Positions 1 through 11,875 of a DNA stretch of 53,325 nucleotides are shown here, piece by piece. The notes below the pieces were generated by a model that did no database searches, was not told the origin of the DNA, and was given only the letters and a program-made list of their open reading frames with translations. Positions within the stretch are counted from its first letter, which is position 1. Each line of letters starts with the position of its first letter. The translations under genes and the position numbers were made by a program. Origin of the DNA: Welwitschia mirabilis. Taxonomy: Eukaryota; Gnetophyta; Gnetopsida; Welwitschiales. The stretch lies in assembly GCA_051453625.1 (NCBI GenBank), contig JBOZIK010000001.1:216594042-216647366 (forward strand). Reading direction: 5' to 3'.

Positions 1-694
1 ATTTTGAAAAATGTATAATTTTCTTTTATGAGACATCAAAAAGATGCTTGTATACTATATATTTCTTTTATATGATTGTTTACTTAAAACAAACCTAATG
101 ATGATTAGAATTATTTTTACTAGTTAAATAATCATTTAAATATTAATATAATCATTTAAATATCCATATATTATGTGCTTGCATTTGTATGACATATTCA
201 TTCAGCTAAACCAAGATAATCTCAATAATTGTTCATCTTCATACTTGGATTTCATCACTAAGGTGAGTTGCATTATACTTTTATTTTTAAACCCTTTTGG
301 AAGTGGATTTGATCACCACTATCCTACTCTTCCTATGCATGGGCTTACTCTAACTTAATATCTTTTGCCTTTGATATCAAAGGATCATGTTGCATCATCT
401 TGTAATGCTTTAAGGAAGTGGGGGTCATTTGTAATCATGCATCCATCTCACGTACTTCCTATCACCTATATTAGGGGTATATCGTGGTAAAGTCTAAGCT
501 TATGGAGTTAAGCCCAGCTATATTTGTATAATCTAGAACCTGAAGTAGAACTAACTTACATCTGGAGTGTTGCCAGATATTGAGTTGAAATGCCATTAAT
601 AGGAGATGCAACCTCCTATTATATTGGTTAGGCATAATTCTAAAACTTATCCATTGTATGTGATAAAACAAGCTAACATCCCATCAACTTTATA
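1..694. repeat. Direct repeat, left copy (partner at 4,003-4,671)
   Basis: This stretch aligns along its whole length with 4,003-4,671. Shared landmarks are the opening words around atgtat-attttcttttat, the phrase gaagtggattt-atcaccact near 300, tcaaaggatcatgttgc near 376, and gccattaataggagatgcaa near 591. It is cut on the left by the window edge and on the right by an N gap, so its true length is unknown. Most likely it is the end of one gypsy LTR plus the start of the internal region; a simple segmental duplication is also possible. The small reading frame starting MQPPI is present in both copies, but it is short and resembles nothing I know. Confidence 0.85.
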
Positions 695-794
695 NNNNNN
701 NNNNNNNNNNNNNNNNNNNNNNNNNNNNNNNNNNNNNNNNNNNNNNNNNNNNNNNNNNNNNNNNNNNNNNNNNNNNNNNNNNNNNNNNNNNNNN
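695..794. other. Assembly gap (100 N)
   Basis: Exactly 100 N, a conventional placeholder for a gap of unknown size. It truncates the left copy of the direct repeat, so nothing about spacing across it can be trusted. Confidence 0.99.
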
Positions 795-1097
795 TCTAAT
801 AAAACAAATCCATTTATGAGTAAGGAAGAGGAATTAACTTGATCATTTAAATTAATTACCTAATGGTCATATGAACTTCAACTTTTAATCTAATCTTTAT
901 CCTCTTATCAACCAAATTGATAATAATTTTTACTCCTTCCAGATGGCTTGTCATCGTCAACCAAGTCTTAAGAGCTAGAAGAATAAATAAAAAATCAATA
1001 CCCAAGCCTTTTTTAATTTCATAATATGTAATCTTAGACTTTTAAACCATTATGTATTTTGATTCCCAAGAATGAATCCTTTATAAGTGGGGGAGTA
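795..1097 (+). mobile_element. Gypsy internal 3' remnant ending in a polypurine tract
   Basis: No reading frame survives in this 300-base stretch. Its end, agtgggggagta at 1,086-1,097, is a purine-rich run placed directly before TGTTATAACCC. Chromovirus-type plant Ty3/gypsy elements place their polypurine tract directly before the 3' LTR, and plus-strand DNA synthesis is primed there. The orientation implied is plus. The tract and LTR start are seen; the family name is inferred. Confidence 0.5.
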
Positions 1098-4002
1098 TGT
1101 TATAACCCACATTTTAAGATTTAATTAATAGAGTTTGTAAACTATGTAATACATTTTGATATCAATTTTAATGAAAATTCCTTTTTGTTCCTAGTGATAG
1201 TAGCCCTATAATCAATAATGTATTATATCTCAAAAATTATGTTTTGGGTAGTTTATTATAATACTAAATAAACTTGTTTTTGATTAGGCAAGTGATTTTC
1301 CATGGTTAAATAATTAAATTGAAAAAAATCCATATAAAGATATAAAATAATATCTAAAAAAAAGGGTATGTGACATTTTTATTTTAATAATATATTCATG
1401 GTCTTATTCAAATTAAAAGAGACTAAAATTACTTGGTAAAAGTAAAAGAACAATAATTAAGAGTACTATGTTCAACTATGACAATTTCTTACATTTAATT
1501 ATGACATTTTCTTAAAATCCATTATGGTATTTTTCTTACATTTAATTATGAAATTCCTTTCTTGTTATTTGTGTTGTTGATATAATGGATCATGAAGACT
1601 ATTGTGAATAAGGACATGCATTATTATCCATAAATTAAAAAGGATAAATGAGTAGAATTTATTTTACTATGACTTTTAACGTTATTGATATTTGTGGAAG
1701 TACTTTATAAATAAAATATTATTTTTCTTGTTGCGTCACATGAAAATTTTGAAATTGGTGCATTTGTTCTTCTAATGCATTTTATTTTTAATTTTTTATG
1801 AGCCTATGAAGGATTAAGAAGGAGCTAACATAAGGAAATGCTGCATGTAATTAATCTTATTAATTTAAGCAAGAAGATTACTCACCCAAATTAGGTGCAT
1901 GAGTCATAAATAAGATTTTGTTTGTCATTCATAAATTACTTTTACCTCTTACACAAGCTCTTATAACTTATCATTGATTAATCTTATGCTCATCCAATTT
2001 GTCATTGATTAATCTTATTATTGTCATTCACATGTCCAAATCACTTTTACATAAAGTCTATCTAACTTTTTATGGATCAATCTTATCATTATCCTACAAG
2101 TTAATGTCACTTTTACACAAGTCCATTTAACTTGTCATTAGTCAATCTTATCAAGTAAGAGAGTTTTCTTTATCTTGTGGGTAAAATGATGTAGATGGCG
2201 TTTAAGCAATTATATCAAGGACTTTTGGTATATCATCTATCTATAAATAGAGCCCTCTCCATTTTCCTCAAACTAATATTCTTGAAGTATGTTTATGCTA
2301 CTAAATTTTCTTCTCAATATTTCTTCCTCTTGAGTGTGGAGTTGGAGGTTAAAGCTTAGAACTTGGAGCTTGAAAGCTTGGAGATAGGATCTTGGAGCTT
2401 CGCACTTCCTCAATCTTCTTTAAGGATAATCAATCTTCTTCCCTCCAAGTAGGTTTTTCTTTAATGAGCATTTTAGTTTCATTTATTGCATTAGGCCTAT
2501 GCATATGATTTGCATTTTTTCATGATTTGATACTAAGATAAGGAAGAGATTTGAGAGATCTCTTTACATTCTTAGTTGTTTGGTTTACCAATGGTTATAA
2601 ATATATTGTCTTCTCTTCCATTGGTGTAGACTTAGATAAGGGAGAGAGTTGAGGGATCTCTTAAGATGATTAGCCTCTAGTGTCTAATGAATATTTTGGC
2701 CAAGTAACTAAGAGGTTCACTATGATTTTGGGTACCCATATTGTGTTGCATTGTGTTATTATTTAAATAAATTTTACATCATATTTGCATTAAAATCTTA
2801 TTAGGGTGAATGGGTCTGATCCTCAAGAATCTATTTTGGCTAGGCATTCCTTCTTAAAAAAATCCTAAGGTTTATGGTATTGATGTATTATTTATTATAA
2901 GTTTATAGTACTTATAATTATGTTTATTTATTTATAATACAAATTTATAGCCATTAATTAATTTTATTTCTATAAACTAGTATGATTTCTCTTATGCTTA
3001 GTTTAGTTATAGTTTATTGTTTATTCTTTTTACGTCAAGCAATTTAAGAAAGTCATAACTCATTTAGTACTAAGTACAACTTCATGAAATTTTTTGGGTT
3101 GGTTTATAATTAAGATAAAATTTTAAAAGTCTTAAAACAGTAATTTTTCAAGGGCTAATATAATTTTTAAAATGTATTTTATAAAAATATCTTAGAATTT
3201 ATAAGCAGAAAATAGCAAGCAAAAAGTTTCAGTTTTCAGATATTCTAGAGAGCTCTGGGTAAAAAAGGAGTAGCCCAAGTTATATGGAATTGAATTTCTA
3301 AAAATTATTTACTCATTAAACAAATCTAAATATATTAAAAGTTGTAGCCATTTTAGTGAAGGGTATTATTTTGGTAATTCTAAAACTTAACCAGTTTTTT
3401 TAGTTAAAATTTTCAGCCTATAAAATATATCTAGGGTATCTTAAACTTATTAAAGTTAGTTTTTAGAAATAGTATAATTATTCTAGTTTAAGGAAATCAA
3501 GTTTATTTTATTTTTACATTTTTAAATAACTAATTATAAATTTTTAGTTTTAATGTCTTTTAAAAGGTAAGAAAATTTGTAATTAATTTTAATAACCATA
3601 GAAAATATCTAATGGAAGTACCAAATTATCTTAAATATTATTTATGATTTTTAGTTAAGTTATGTTTATTTGTATACCCTTTTTATATAATTTTTATTGA
3701 AATTTAGGCTCTTATTCGTTCCTTTCATGTATAAACATTAGGGATGTCTACTTAATGATTCTAAAGAGGCATTGTTTAATTAATTAGCTTCATTAATGTT
3801 TTTTTTTTCTAATAAGATATGCATATATTTTACCTAATCTTACTTTGATATAAACTATTAGCAATGATAAAGGGGATTTTCAAGTCAGCTTAGAAGCATG
3901 TTTTTACGATAGAACTTTGATGTATAAATGTGTCTTATTTGAAAGAATTATTATAATGTAGAAAAATAAAGAGATGTTTTCTTTCATTTATTTTCATTTC
4001 TA
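1098..4002 (+). mobile_element. Probable long LTR of a plus-strand Ty3/gypsy element
   Basis: The stretch starts TGTTATAACCCAC immediately after a polypurine tract, has no coding potential, and carries a promoter-like TATAAATAG near 2,242 followed by pyrimidine-rich DNA. If the homology that continues into 4,003-4,345 is also LTR, the LTR would be about 3.2 kb, which is long but within the range of Tekay/Del-type plant elements. The right end is not defined: a primer-site-like TTGGTATCAAAGGATC lies near 4,345, but a clean CA terminus is not visible. The alternative is several unrelated LTR fragments side by side. Confidence 0.4.
2242..2250 (+). promoter_or_regulatory. TATA box of the gypsy LTR
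   Basis: TATAAATAG is followed by gagccctctcc and a pyrimidine-rich stretch, the usual layout of a plant RNA polymerase II core promoter. It lies about 1.1 kb inside the LTR-like sequence, where the U3/R junction would be expected. Transcription would run on the plus strand. No activity can be inferred for such a decayed element. Confidence 0.5.
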
Positions 4003-4671
4003 AACTTTGAAAAATGTATGATTTTCTTTTATAAAAAACTAGAAAGATGCTTATACAATATATTTCTCTTTTGTATAATTACTTAAAATAAACTCAATGA
4101 TGATTAGAATTATTTTTATTAGGTAAATAATCCACTAAATATTCACATATTGTATGCTTGTATTTATATTATGTATTCATTTCACTAAACTAAGATAATC
4201 TCAATAATTATTCATCTCTATACTTGAATTTCATCACTAAGGTGGGTTGCATTGTACTTTTCTTTCCAAACCCTTCTGGAAGTGGATTTAATCACCACTA
4301 TCCTACATACCCATGCATGCACTTACTCCAACTTAATATCTTGAGACTTGGTATCAAAGGATCATGTTGCTCCATCCTGCGATGCTTCAAGGAAGCAGAG
4401 GTCATTTGTAAGCATGCATCCATCTCATGTATTAGTTGTCACCTATATTGAGGGTATATTGAGGTGAAGTCTAAGCCTATGAAGTTGAGTCCAGTCATAT
4501 TTATATAGTTTAGAACCTAAAGTATAACCAACTCACATCTGGAGGATGGCCAGATATCGAGTTATAATGCCATTAATAGGAGATGCAACCTCCTATTCTA
4601 TTGGTTAGACACTATTATAAAACTTATCCATTGTATGTGATAAAACAAGCTAACATCCCATCAACTTTATA
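4003..4671. repeat. Direct repeat, right copy (partner at 1-694)
   Basis: Near-colinear copy of 1-694, diverged by point changes and a few small indels. Inside it, near 4,345-4,360, TTGGTATCAAAGGATC resembles the initiator-Met tRNA primer-binding sequence TGGTATCAGAGC of plant LTR retrotransposons. If that is real, homology passes through the LTR end into internal sequence in both copies. That is the pattern left by unequal recombination between tandem elements. The homology is certain by inspection; the primer site is a guess. Confidence 0.85.
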
Positions 4672-5995
4672 CAAGATATTTTTGTATGGCAAAACAAAGT
4701 TAAAAATAAATGTAGGATACAATTTTGACATAGTTATTGTATGCAAACCAAAAGGGTTTATAGTTAACTAATAATTATGTTTTCTAATTACTTTAAATCT
4801 TATAATGTGTTAATAGATTCTAAATAGGATTTAATCCTAGGTTCTGTTGTGCATGATAATTAATAATACTTTAAAAAAATTATGGTTAATTAGGGTAATT
4901 GAAGTTAGGGTTTTATAATATTAAAGGGGGAATGAAGGATATGAATAAAGGGATGACAAATATGAATATCAGGGTAAAGGGTAAGAATTATAAGGGTTGA
5001 AGGAAGGCATAGAATCAAAATATTTTGGTTCTTCATAGGGTATATTGAATTCAACATTATAAAGAAATTGATCAATTTATAGTTAGGGTTGAAGATACTC
5101 GTCAAATATCTATTTAGACTTGTAGAAATATCCTATGATTCATTTAGGTTAATTATGGTTCTGGAAACTATAGGGATAAATAGGATTAAAAAGTATCTGA
5201 AATGAGTTATGAGCTTAATTCATCATTAAAAATATAAAAAAGGGGTAATAGTCAAAGCTAAAGTTGACATTTTTGGGGTTTTCGGAATTTCATGGGAAGC
5301 CTATAAGTCAAACAAATTCAGAGAGATCACAGAAGGTCTATGCTAAAGTTTCATGGCATTCAAAGTAGATAAGCCAACGATGTCACTCAAGAAGGTGACG
5401 ACATCTATCTATTTAAGTAGAATGATTTGGAAAAAAGATAGAGGGTTCATGTAGGCTACATAAAAGTTTTTCAGTTACATGGTCTAAGAAAAATTCAATA
5501 AAAACTCAAAATGTCTAAAACTTAAAGATTTACAAATTTGAAAAATAAACCTAACATTTTTAATTTTTTCTTAAAAATTTTAACAGAAATGAAAGCTAAC
5601 GTAAATGAAAAATTTATATAGAATTTACAAAATTCAAAAACATAACATACATAATAAATTGTTAAAGTTTGGTTTTAGTTTAAATTCATGATCTTAGATT
5701 CGATTATATGTGCAGGAAAGTTGTTAGACCTATAACTCAAAATGTCAAATATAAAAATAAAGTTTTAGCTATTAGAGAAGATAACCAAACTTAAAAATTT
5801 GAATTAGTTTACGTTTTACTAGAAAAATATTAATGCCTATCATTGGAAGGAAAAGAGAGAACTAAATAAAAGAGAAAAAAACTAGTTTAGGTTTTACTGG
5901 AAGAAGAACCAGAACTTACCACTGGAAAAATAAAATCTAACTTAAAAATATGCAAGAAGAAAATCATGTTCTTTTGAAATTATAGTGCCAATATA
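4672..5995. mobile_element. Fused remnants of gypsy LTR and leader sequence, no gene
   Basis: No coding signal. The part around 5,240-5,440 (gttgacatttttggggtttt, then a segment on cattcaaagtagataagcc and a gacgacatct motif) looks like gypsy LTR sequence. The part from about 5,500 to 5,995 is the A+T-rich region just downstream of the minus-strand primer site at 5,996, where an untranslated leader of that element would lie. Boundaries between the pieces are not visible. Confidence 0.3.
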
Positions 5996-6013
5996 TCCCT
6001 AGCAACAGTGCAA
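5996..6013 (-). other. Decayed primer-binding site of a minus-strand gypsy element
   Basis: Forward-strand tccctagcaacagtgcaa is close to the Asp-tRNA-type primer site seen in many plant gypsy elements, tccccggcaacggcgcca. Most differences fall at the CpG positions, each now TpG, CpA or TpA. This sets the inner edge of a 5' LTR lying at higher coordinates and puts the internal region at lower coordinates. The similarity is seen; the tRNA assignment is by recall. Confidence 0.6.
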
Positions 6014-7300
6014 AAATCTGATTATTGTTTTATAATGATTGGATTTAAAACTAATTTTGCACTTAGTCATCATTCTTCCACAAGAATAATGAGGGGTTGA
6101 CTAAATAGAAATTACACTAACTCTTACTAACTTATAAGTTATAAAAAAAGATAAATTAAAAAAATAGAAGAGAGAGATGAGAATCATTTTAAAACTTTAT
6201 TTGAAAAGTAAAAAGCAAGTAAGCTCCAAGCCACTTAATTTGTCCTCCTGCAAGTCCTTACTTAACCATATGCACTATCCAGAAACTGAAACATAGACCA
6301 TCAAGTGTAAAAGTATGGGTCATGGTGACATAATCTCATTCACTATTTACGTGTTGGTGAATTTGACAGTCACTGATCCCATAGCCTTATAATTAAAATA
6401 GAAATTAACAAGGAAAGTATGCAAGATCCATAAAATTATAAAGACTATGAACCAATTAACTAATTAAATCCACTCGATGACCAAAGTGGTACTTGATAGT
6501 GTATTATCCCTTAAGCATTCTTAGTACAAAATTGAATTTAAAAATAACAATCAAAAGGAAATAACTTTGATTTATTGAATCAAGAAAATATATATTACAT
6601 TAAATATGAAGAAACAAGAAGAACTCCTTAAGCTCCTCGAAATAAGCCACTCCCTAGGAAAACCCTCAGAATAAAATTACACCTTAACACTTGCCAAAAT
6701 GAAGGATGAATATAATATAGGATTCAAGGCTCTTATATATGTCATCATGAGGGTGGGGGATAGTTACAAGCTACTATTACCTGGAAGTGTTAGGTGGATG
6801 AATCCATAATGATGACATTAGGTTGAATAGTTTGTCATTTCTTCTATTTGTAGAAATTTCTATGATGATGCTAACACCCAACTCCTAGATGTTGTAGCTA
6901 CTATCAATTACTATTATTATTATCATGTGTATCCATCATCATCCTACTCAACAATGTCACATATCACTCTAGGTATCCTCATCATCATCGTTATGTGTCA
7001 TTAAAAATAAAATCTATTTTTTGTGTGAAATTTATCAAGCTCATAACTCCATTTGATTTAATTTGTTATAACAAGTCAAGAACATGAGACTTAAAGTATT
7101 TTTCCCTCATAAGTTAATAACACTAGTAGTCCTCACTAATGGCACCAATAGTTTAGCTTGTTTGATCATCAACTTTTGACATATCCTTCAAGGCATATTA
7201 AATACCTTAAAAATGTCATGGGAAAGCAACAAATTCATAATTTATATTGAAAATCAATAGAAGATATGTTTTGTAATAAATTTGATTATATTAATGTCTT
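6014..7300 (-). mobile_element. Gypsy 5' LTR, minus strand
   Basis: The block lies directly upstream, in minus-strand terms, of the primer site at 5,996-6,013. It contains a minus-strand TATATAAGAGCC promoter core near 6,731 and, downstream of that, an AATAAA-type signal in ttgattcaataaatcaaag, giving the U3-R-U5 order. The far edge near 7,300 is set only by where copia LTR homology begins (about 7,330). At about 1.3 kb it fits an Athila-class LTR. No matching 3' LTR was recognised in the window, so the element is truncated or its other end is lost. Confidence 0.5.
6731..6739 (-). promoter_or_regulatory. TATA box of the minus-strand gypsy LTR
   Basis: Read on the minus strand this is TATATAAGA, followed by gccttgaatcc and later a poly(A)-type signal. 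It lies inside the non-coding LTR block and is the only strong TATA element there. Confidence 0.4.
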
Positions 7301-7329
7301 TTATTAAGATAAATTAGTCATTTAACTTA

Positions 7330-7966
7330 ATCATAATGTTAATTTTTATATGTTAACAGACATTTGTTTTTATAGTATATGTATTTGTAAGATAGATGTT
7401 TTTACCTAAAAGACATATTTAGCCAAACTATGCAGTTTTCAATAAAACTTAAACTATTGTATCTCTTATCCTCAGAGATTACAAATTCACTATGTGAAAA
7501 TTTTTTGATTCCTTGGAATGTAAATAAATCATCATAGAATAAATTTGTCTCTGTTACCTCTTTTAGTTCAGAACAAATGTCTTCAAGTTTGTAGATGTCT
7601 TCCAATAGTTGAAGCAGTATAGACGTCTTTAATTTACTAGATGTCTTTCATTGTCTTAGCTTCTTAATTCAGTAGAACTTTCTTTGTCATGATAGATGTC
7701 TTTCTTATGATAAAGTTTAGTTTAGTCTAGAGGTCTTTAATGTAGTAAACATCTTTACAATAAATGTCTTTATATATGTAAACATCTTCAGTCAATTGTG
7801 TTTATCCTTTATGGATTCTAAGCTAAAGCTTCTATGTACTTTAAGCTTTAAATTTTTAACTAGATTAATCCTATTTGTAGCTTGGTGTTCTCCAATTTTA
7901 CCTATTTACACATTAGACACATCACATTTGATAAGTGGATTCATCAAAACTGAGATTTTACCAATA
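7330..7966 (-). mobile_element. Truncated 3' LTR of the copia element
   Basis: Aligned with 15,260-15,879, sharing for example ttaatttactagat, cacatcacattt-ataagtgga and the terminal ttttac-aa-a. Reading on the minus strand it begins TATTGGTAAAATC, while the 5' LTR begins TGTTAGTAAAATT, so the TG terminus has become TA. Homology stops near 7,330, leaving roughly half of the 1,329-bp LTR. It carries many AGATGTCT/AGACATCT words, including one intact AGACGTCT at 7,621-7,628. Confidence 0.85.
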
Positions 7967-7985
7967 ATCCCCTCCCTTTTTGATG
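7967..7985 (-). other. Copia polypurine tract
   Basis: Minus-strand catcaaaaagggaggggat sits directly against the 3' LTR start. The preceding gaacatcatcaaaaagg is the widely seen 3' end of plant copia elements of the SIRE/Tork type. It fixes both the orientation of the element and the LTR boundary at 7,966. Confidence 0.85.
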
Positions 7986-10300
7986 ATGTTCAAAACTTGG
8001 TAAATCTCATTAGTGCAACATGTTTCAAAGGCTAACTTAAGATAACTTAATTCAAGAGAAGATACAATGTATTGCATGAAGCATGTTATGATAACTAAAC
8101 TAATAATCATTTGTAGAATAATAAAACAAGAAGTGTTGTAAATAAACTAAATTACTAAACACATGTTAAAACATAAATTATATTACATACAAGGAGAAAA
8201 TTAACAACAGATAATAAAATATCATAAAAAATTATCATGAAATGTGTGCTAATATTTGACTTTGCTCATTAATAGTGATGTTACTCATAAGAAATCTAAT
8301 CCCTTCATCTCAAGTCCACATCCTAGAAACTCATGCAAGATGTTCAATAAGGTCCAATCTAATTTGTCTATCTTCTCATAAAAGAAGCTAATCACTTAGT
8401 GCTAAATCACTAGTGTATTGAGTTCCATCTCCTACATCATTTCTTTTATTATAACTATTCCTAGTGGTAGAGGTTTGGATGGTGTATGAAGAAGATGATA
8501 TGGGTGGAGGTATATGCCACTTCCAAGATAGCTATTATGATGGCTCACCTTTCTCCTAAAAGGCATGTATTCTTATATGCAAATATGTTTGAGGGGTGAT
8601 ATAAGTACCAAAGAAGCTAGTAATGAATGTATCAGTAAAATAAAAAGCAAAGGATGGAGCAGTTCAAAGAGGTAGAGCATGAACAAAAATTGTGAGAGGT
8701 AGTATTGAAGATGAAAGATGAGATGGCAATGGTCAACAAGGTAGTAATGGAGGCTATGTGGGATAGAAAATGGGTGGTTTGTAATGATATGTATAAAAGG
8801 TAAGAGGCTTATCATCAAAGCTCTTTGAGTTTGTTTGCTTTTCCTCTTATGCCTATGCTAGATCTTGGTGCTCCTCCTATACTTGTATTAGAGTCTGGTA
8901 CTCCTCTTGAATGTGTGACTCCTCCTCTGTGGGCTCTGACAAATCTCTACTTGAATCATAACCTATAGTAGGAGGTGTAAAAGATACCTTTGCCTTGAAT
9001 TCCTCCTCTAAATCAAACCAAGTGGGAGTTCCCATGGATTCCCAATTACTGTAAATTCCTCTCCCTCATTGGTTGCATATTAGTTCTTTTTTAACCTTAA
9101 TAGATTTTTTCTAATCTTACCTGCAATCTTTGTAATTGCCTTCAAAGCCTTATTTATTAATAGGGAACTATAAGTGGCTATAAAAGAAGAGCACAGAAAT
9201 TATGCCTTAGAAGGTCTTCTGCTTATGCATTCATTCACCTACTAGTACTAGTACTCACTTCTCTTCATTGAACTCTGAAAGTGGCTTTTTGGAACAAATG
9301 AGATTAACCTATGAAACTAAGATGCTATCATTGCTAATGATTAGGGTAATCAAACAAGGATATTTCAAAGTTTCTCCCTTATATAAAAGTGTTATAATAT
9401 CCATGCATAAGATAAATATGAGATTAATTCTCATCCCTAAGAGAAGGTTATATACAACAAAAGTCTACATGGGGTTGTAATAGCTATAGCTACCTCCCTA
9501 AACAATTATATTATTAAAAGTAGATGTATCAGAATCATATCTTTACATTTTACATTATCATAAAAGTTCATCTTCAAATATCTGAAGAGAACATTGCTTA
9601 ATGAATGCTATAAAAGCTTAAAAGAGTAACATGTGAAAATATCTTTGAAAGAATGCATATATAATTGTATAATCTCTAAATCATCTATGCTGAGCATGGA
9701 ATTTAAAACAATGTGTCTAAGAAATAGAGAGATACCTTGTACTTCTATTTGAAAAGTTATAGTGTTGTCCTCTATCTTATGAATGTTGGCATAGAGCTTA
9801 TAGATAATGAGGTCTAAAATGCTTTGCTCTAATTGAACTGCCATATCCCAATCTAGACAATAAAATAAGAAATAAGGTAATATTTCTTGTGCTTTTAGAA
9901 GCTAAGAGTACTTTTTATGATAACATAATTTTTATTCTAGGTTTTAAAAGGTTTTGAAGCCGATTTATGATAGACTTATTGTTCATATTATGATCTATGT
10001 ATTTTAATTATAGGTTCCTTACCTTTAAAGGCAACAAAGACCTTTCTCCTTATCATTTTAAAGAAAAAGTACTAAAAGAACTAAAATTTGATAAGAAAAT
10101 ATGAAAGAATCAATGAAAAAGAGAATCTATCAAAGAAAAGAATACCTAATCTTTTGGTTATAAAAACTTCCTTTAAATCTAAGATATATATGCTAAGAGA
10201 TTTGAGAAAAATTAGGTTGAGGAGGACTTTGAGAGGAACACCTTCTAAGTGGAGGATCGAAAATGATGGAATCCAATTTCTTTCCTAAATAAAAAGGTTT
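7986..10300 (-). other. Copia 3' internal region, possible third-ORF remnant
   Basis: This 2.3-kb stretch lies between the RNase H end and the polypurine tract, where SIRE-type copia elements often carry an extra ORF. The longest minus-strand piece is 9,608-9,844 (79 codons, starting MAVQLEQSILDLIIYK), a plausible soluble helical segment followed by stops. A second frame at 8,573-8,818 is only hydrophobic low-complexity sequence. I cannot match either to a family with confidence. It could equally be non-coding 3' sequence. Position is the main argument for an extra-ORF remnant. Confidence 0.3.
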
Positions 10301-10379
10301 AAAGACCCTCTTTTTAATGTGTGTTCTATTTTTAGACACATTACATAAAATACATCTACCATTTGAAAGATATCTAAAA

Positions 10380-10620
10380 TAATGAAAGCAGATATCTATC
10401 TACTTAAAAAATGTTTTCTAATAAGAAATCTTGATGGTTAGCTATGCACTGAAAAAATTCTAGATACTTAAAGACATCTATTTTGAAAAGTAATAAAAAT
10501 TAAAAAATTAAACCTGACCTTAAAGATGACTAATATACCAAAGATGTCTGTTCAAAAGATGTCTACAAACTAAAGACATCTTCAAAATAGGTCTTTTTCA
10601 CTTAAAAGATATCTTTCCTG
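10380..10620. repeat. Cluster of AGATGTCT / AGACATCT words
   Basis: Within about 240 bases both orientations of one octamer recur: aagacatct near 10,459, aagatgtct near 10,539 and 10,555, aaagacatct near 10,573, and one-base variants such as aagatatct near 10,607. The same words populate both copia LTRs but are not a feature of gag or pol. The cluster lies just downstream of RNase H, so it may be a captured LTR fragment or a regulatory array of the element. Confidence 0.6.
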
Positions 10621-10829
10621 CAAGATAAAAACTTTAAAATTTTATAGATCTAATGTCAAGATTAGATACTATAGTACATATAAAAAAAAGAGGTAAAGTA
10701 ACATGCACATAATAAACTAGTTTACATTCTAGCTATTATCTTAACTTATAGAATATCATAATGTAGAGTTGAGATTTTAAGAGTGATTACCTAATGACTT
10801 ACCTAATTAGGAAAGGATCAATTCCTAAT

Positions 10830-11875
10830 TTTCTACATAATTTAACAAACCTATTACCACTTAGTGATTTGGTAAAGACATTAGTGAGTTAATCATGCAT
10901 ATTAATGTATTCCATCATGATATCTTTGTTTTATACATGCTATCTGAGGAAATGATGTCTAATCTCTATATGTTTGGATCTTGAATGCTAAATTAGATTT
11001 TTTCAAAATTTTGATAGCACTTTGTTGTTGTAATAAATGGGAATACTTTCTATTATTAGTCCAAATTATTTTAGGATTTGCTTCATCTAAAGTAATTGAG
11101 CACAAAAACTTCTAGTAGTGATGTATTTAGTTTAGAAATTTACAGACTAGTTGAATTTCGCTTTTTACTGCTCTAAGATACTAAACACTACCCAAACAAG
11201 AAGAAATATCCACTAATGCTCCTTCTATCATCCTTGTAACCCTCCTAGTCTACATTACAATGCTCCTTCTATCAATTAGTATTACCTTTTAAATAGTAGA
11301 AAAAAATATTTTATTTGCCATAAGATGTGATTCTTTAGGATCACTTTAATAATGAGTACAAATGCCTACACTCAAAATGATGTAATACTTACTAACAATA
11401 AGATATAGTAAATTACCAACTTCTTACCATACTCATCCTTGTCCAATTTCATGCTTTGGCTGATGGGGATATCTTTGGCTTTACAATCTTGTAAGCCATA
11501 CCTGACTAACAAATTTTTAACATATTTATTTTGAGAAATGAATGTACCTTATTTGTGTTGCATTACTTGAAGCCCTAAGAAGTTAGTAATTTCTCTTATG
11601 AGGCTCATCTTAAATTCATCCAATATAATATTAGTAAACTTCTTATATAATAATTCATTAGTAGCACCAAAAATGATATCATTCACATAGATTTGTACAA
11701 TAGTAAAATACTTACCATCTATTTTAATAAAAATTATGACATCAGATTTATCTTTTTTAAATCTATTTTCTATTAGATGAGCTAATAGTTTCTCATATCA
11801 AGCTCTGGATGCTTGTTTGAGATCATAGAGCCTTTTTCAGTTTATAAACATAATCTGAATTGTGGGAGTTAGTAA
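10830..11875 (-). pseudogene. Copia reverse transcriptase and RNase H, broken
   Basis: RT opens with YKLKKALYDLKQASRAW (11,850-11,799), a hallmark of the copia RT family (RVT_2). It continues through IYVNDIIFGATN, where the catalytic YVDD reads YVND (11,678-11,689), then EFKMS, NFLGLQVMQ and KYVKNLLVRYGLQDCKA. An in-frame stop follows QVMQHK, and the frame decays near 11,400. RNase H is represented by its C-terminal part around 10,990-10,840: IEIRHHFLR, then TNVFTKSLSGNRF and KLGI, with two stops between. In the live enzyme RT copies element RNA and RNase H removes the template. Here the YVDD change and the stops rule out function. The first ~120 RT residues are missing. Confidence 0.92.

Noticed and set aside
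8573-8818. 82-codon minus-strand frame rich in Leu, Ile and His
   Set aside because: It is antisense to an A/G-rich stretch, with low-complexity hydrophobic composition and no motif.
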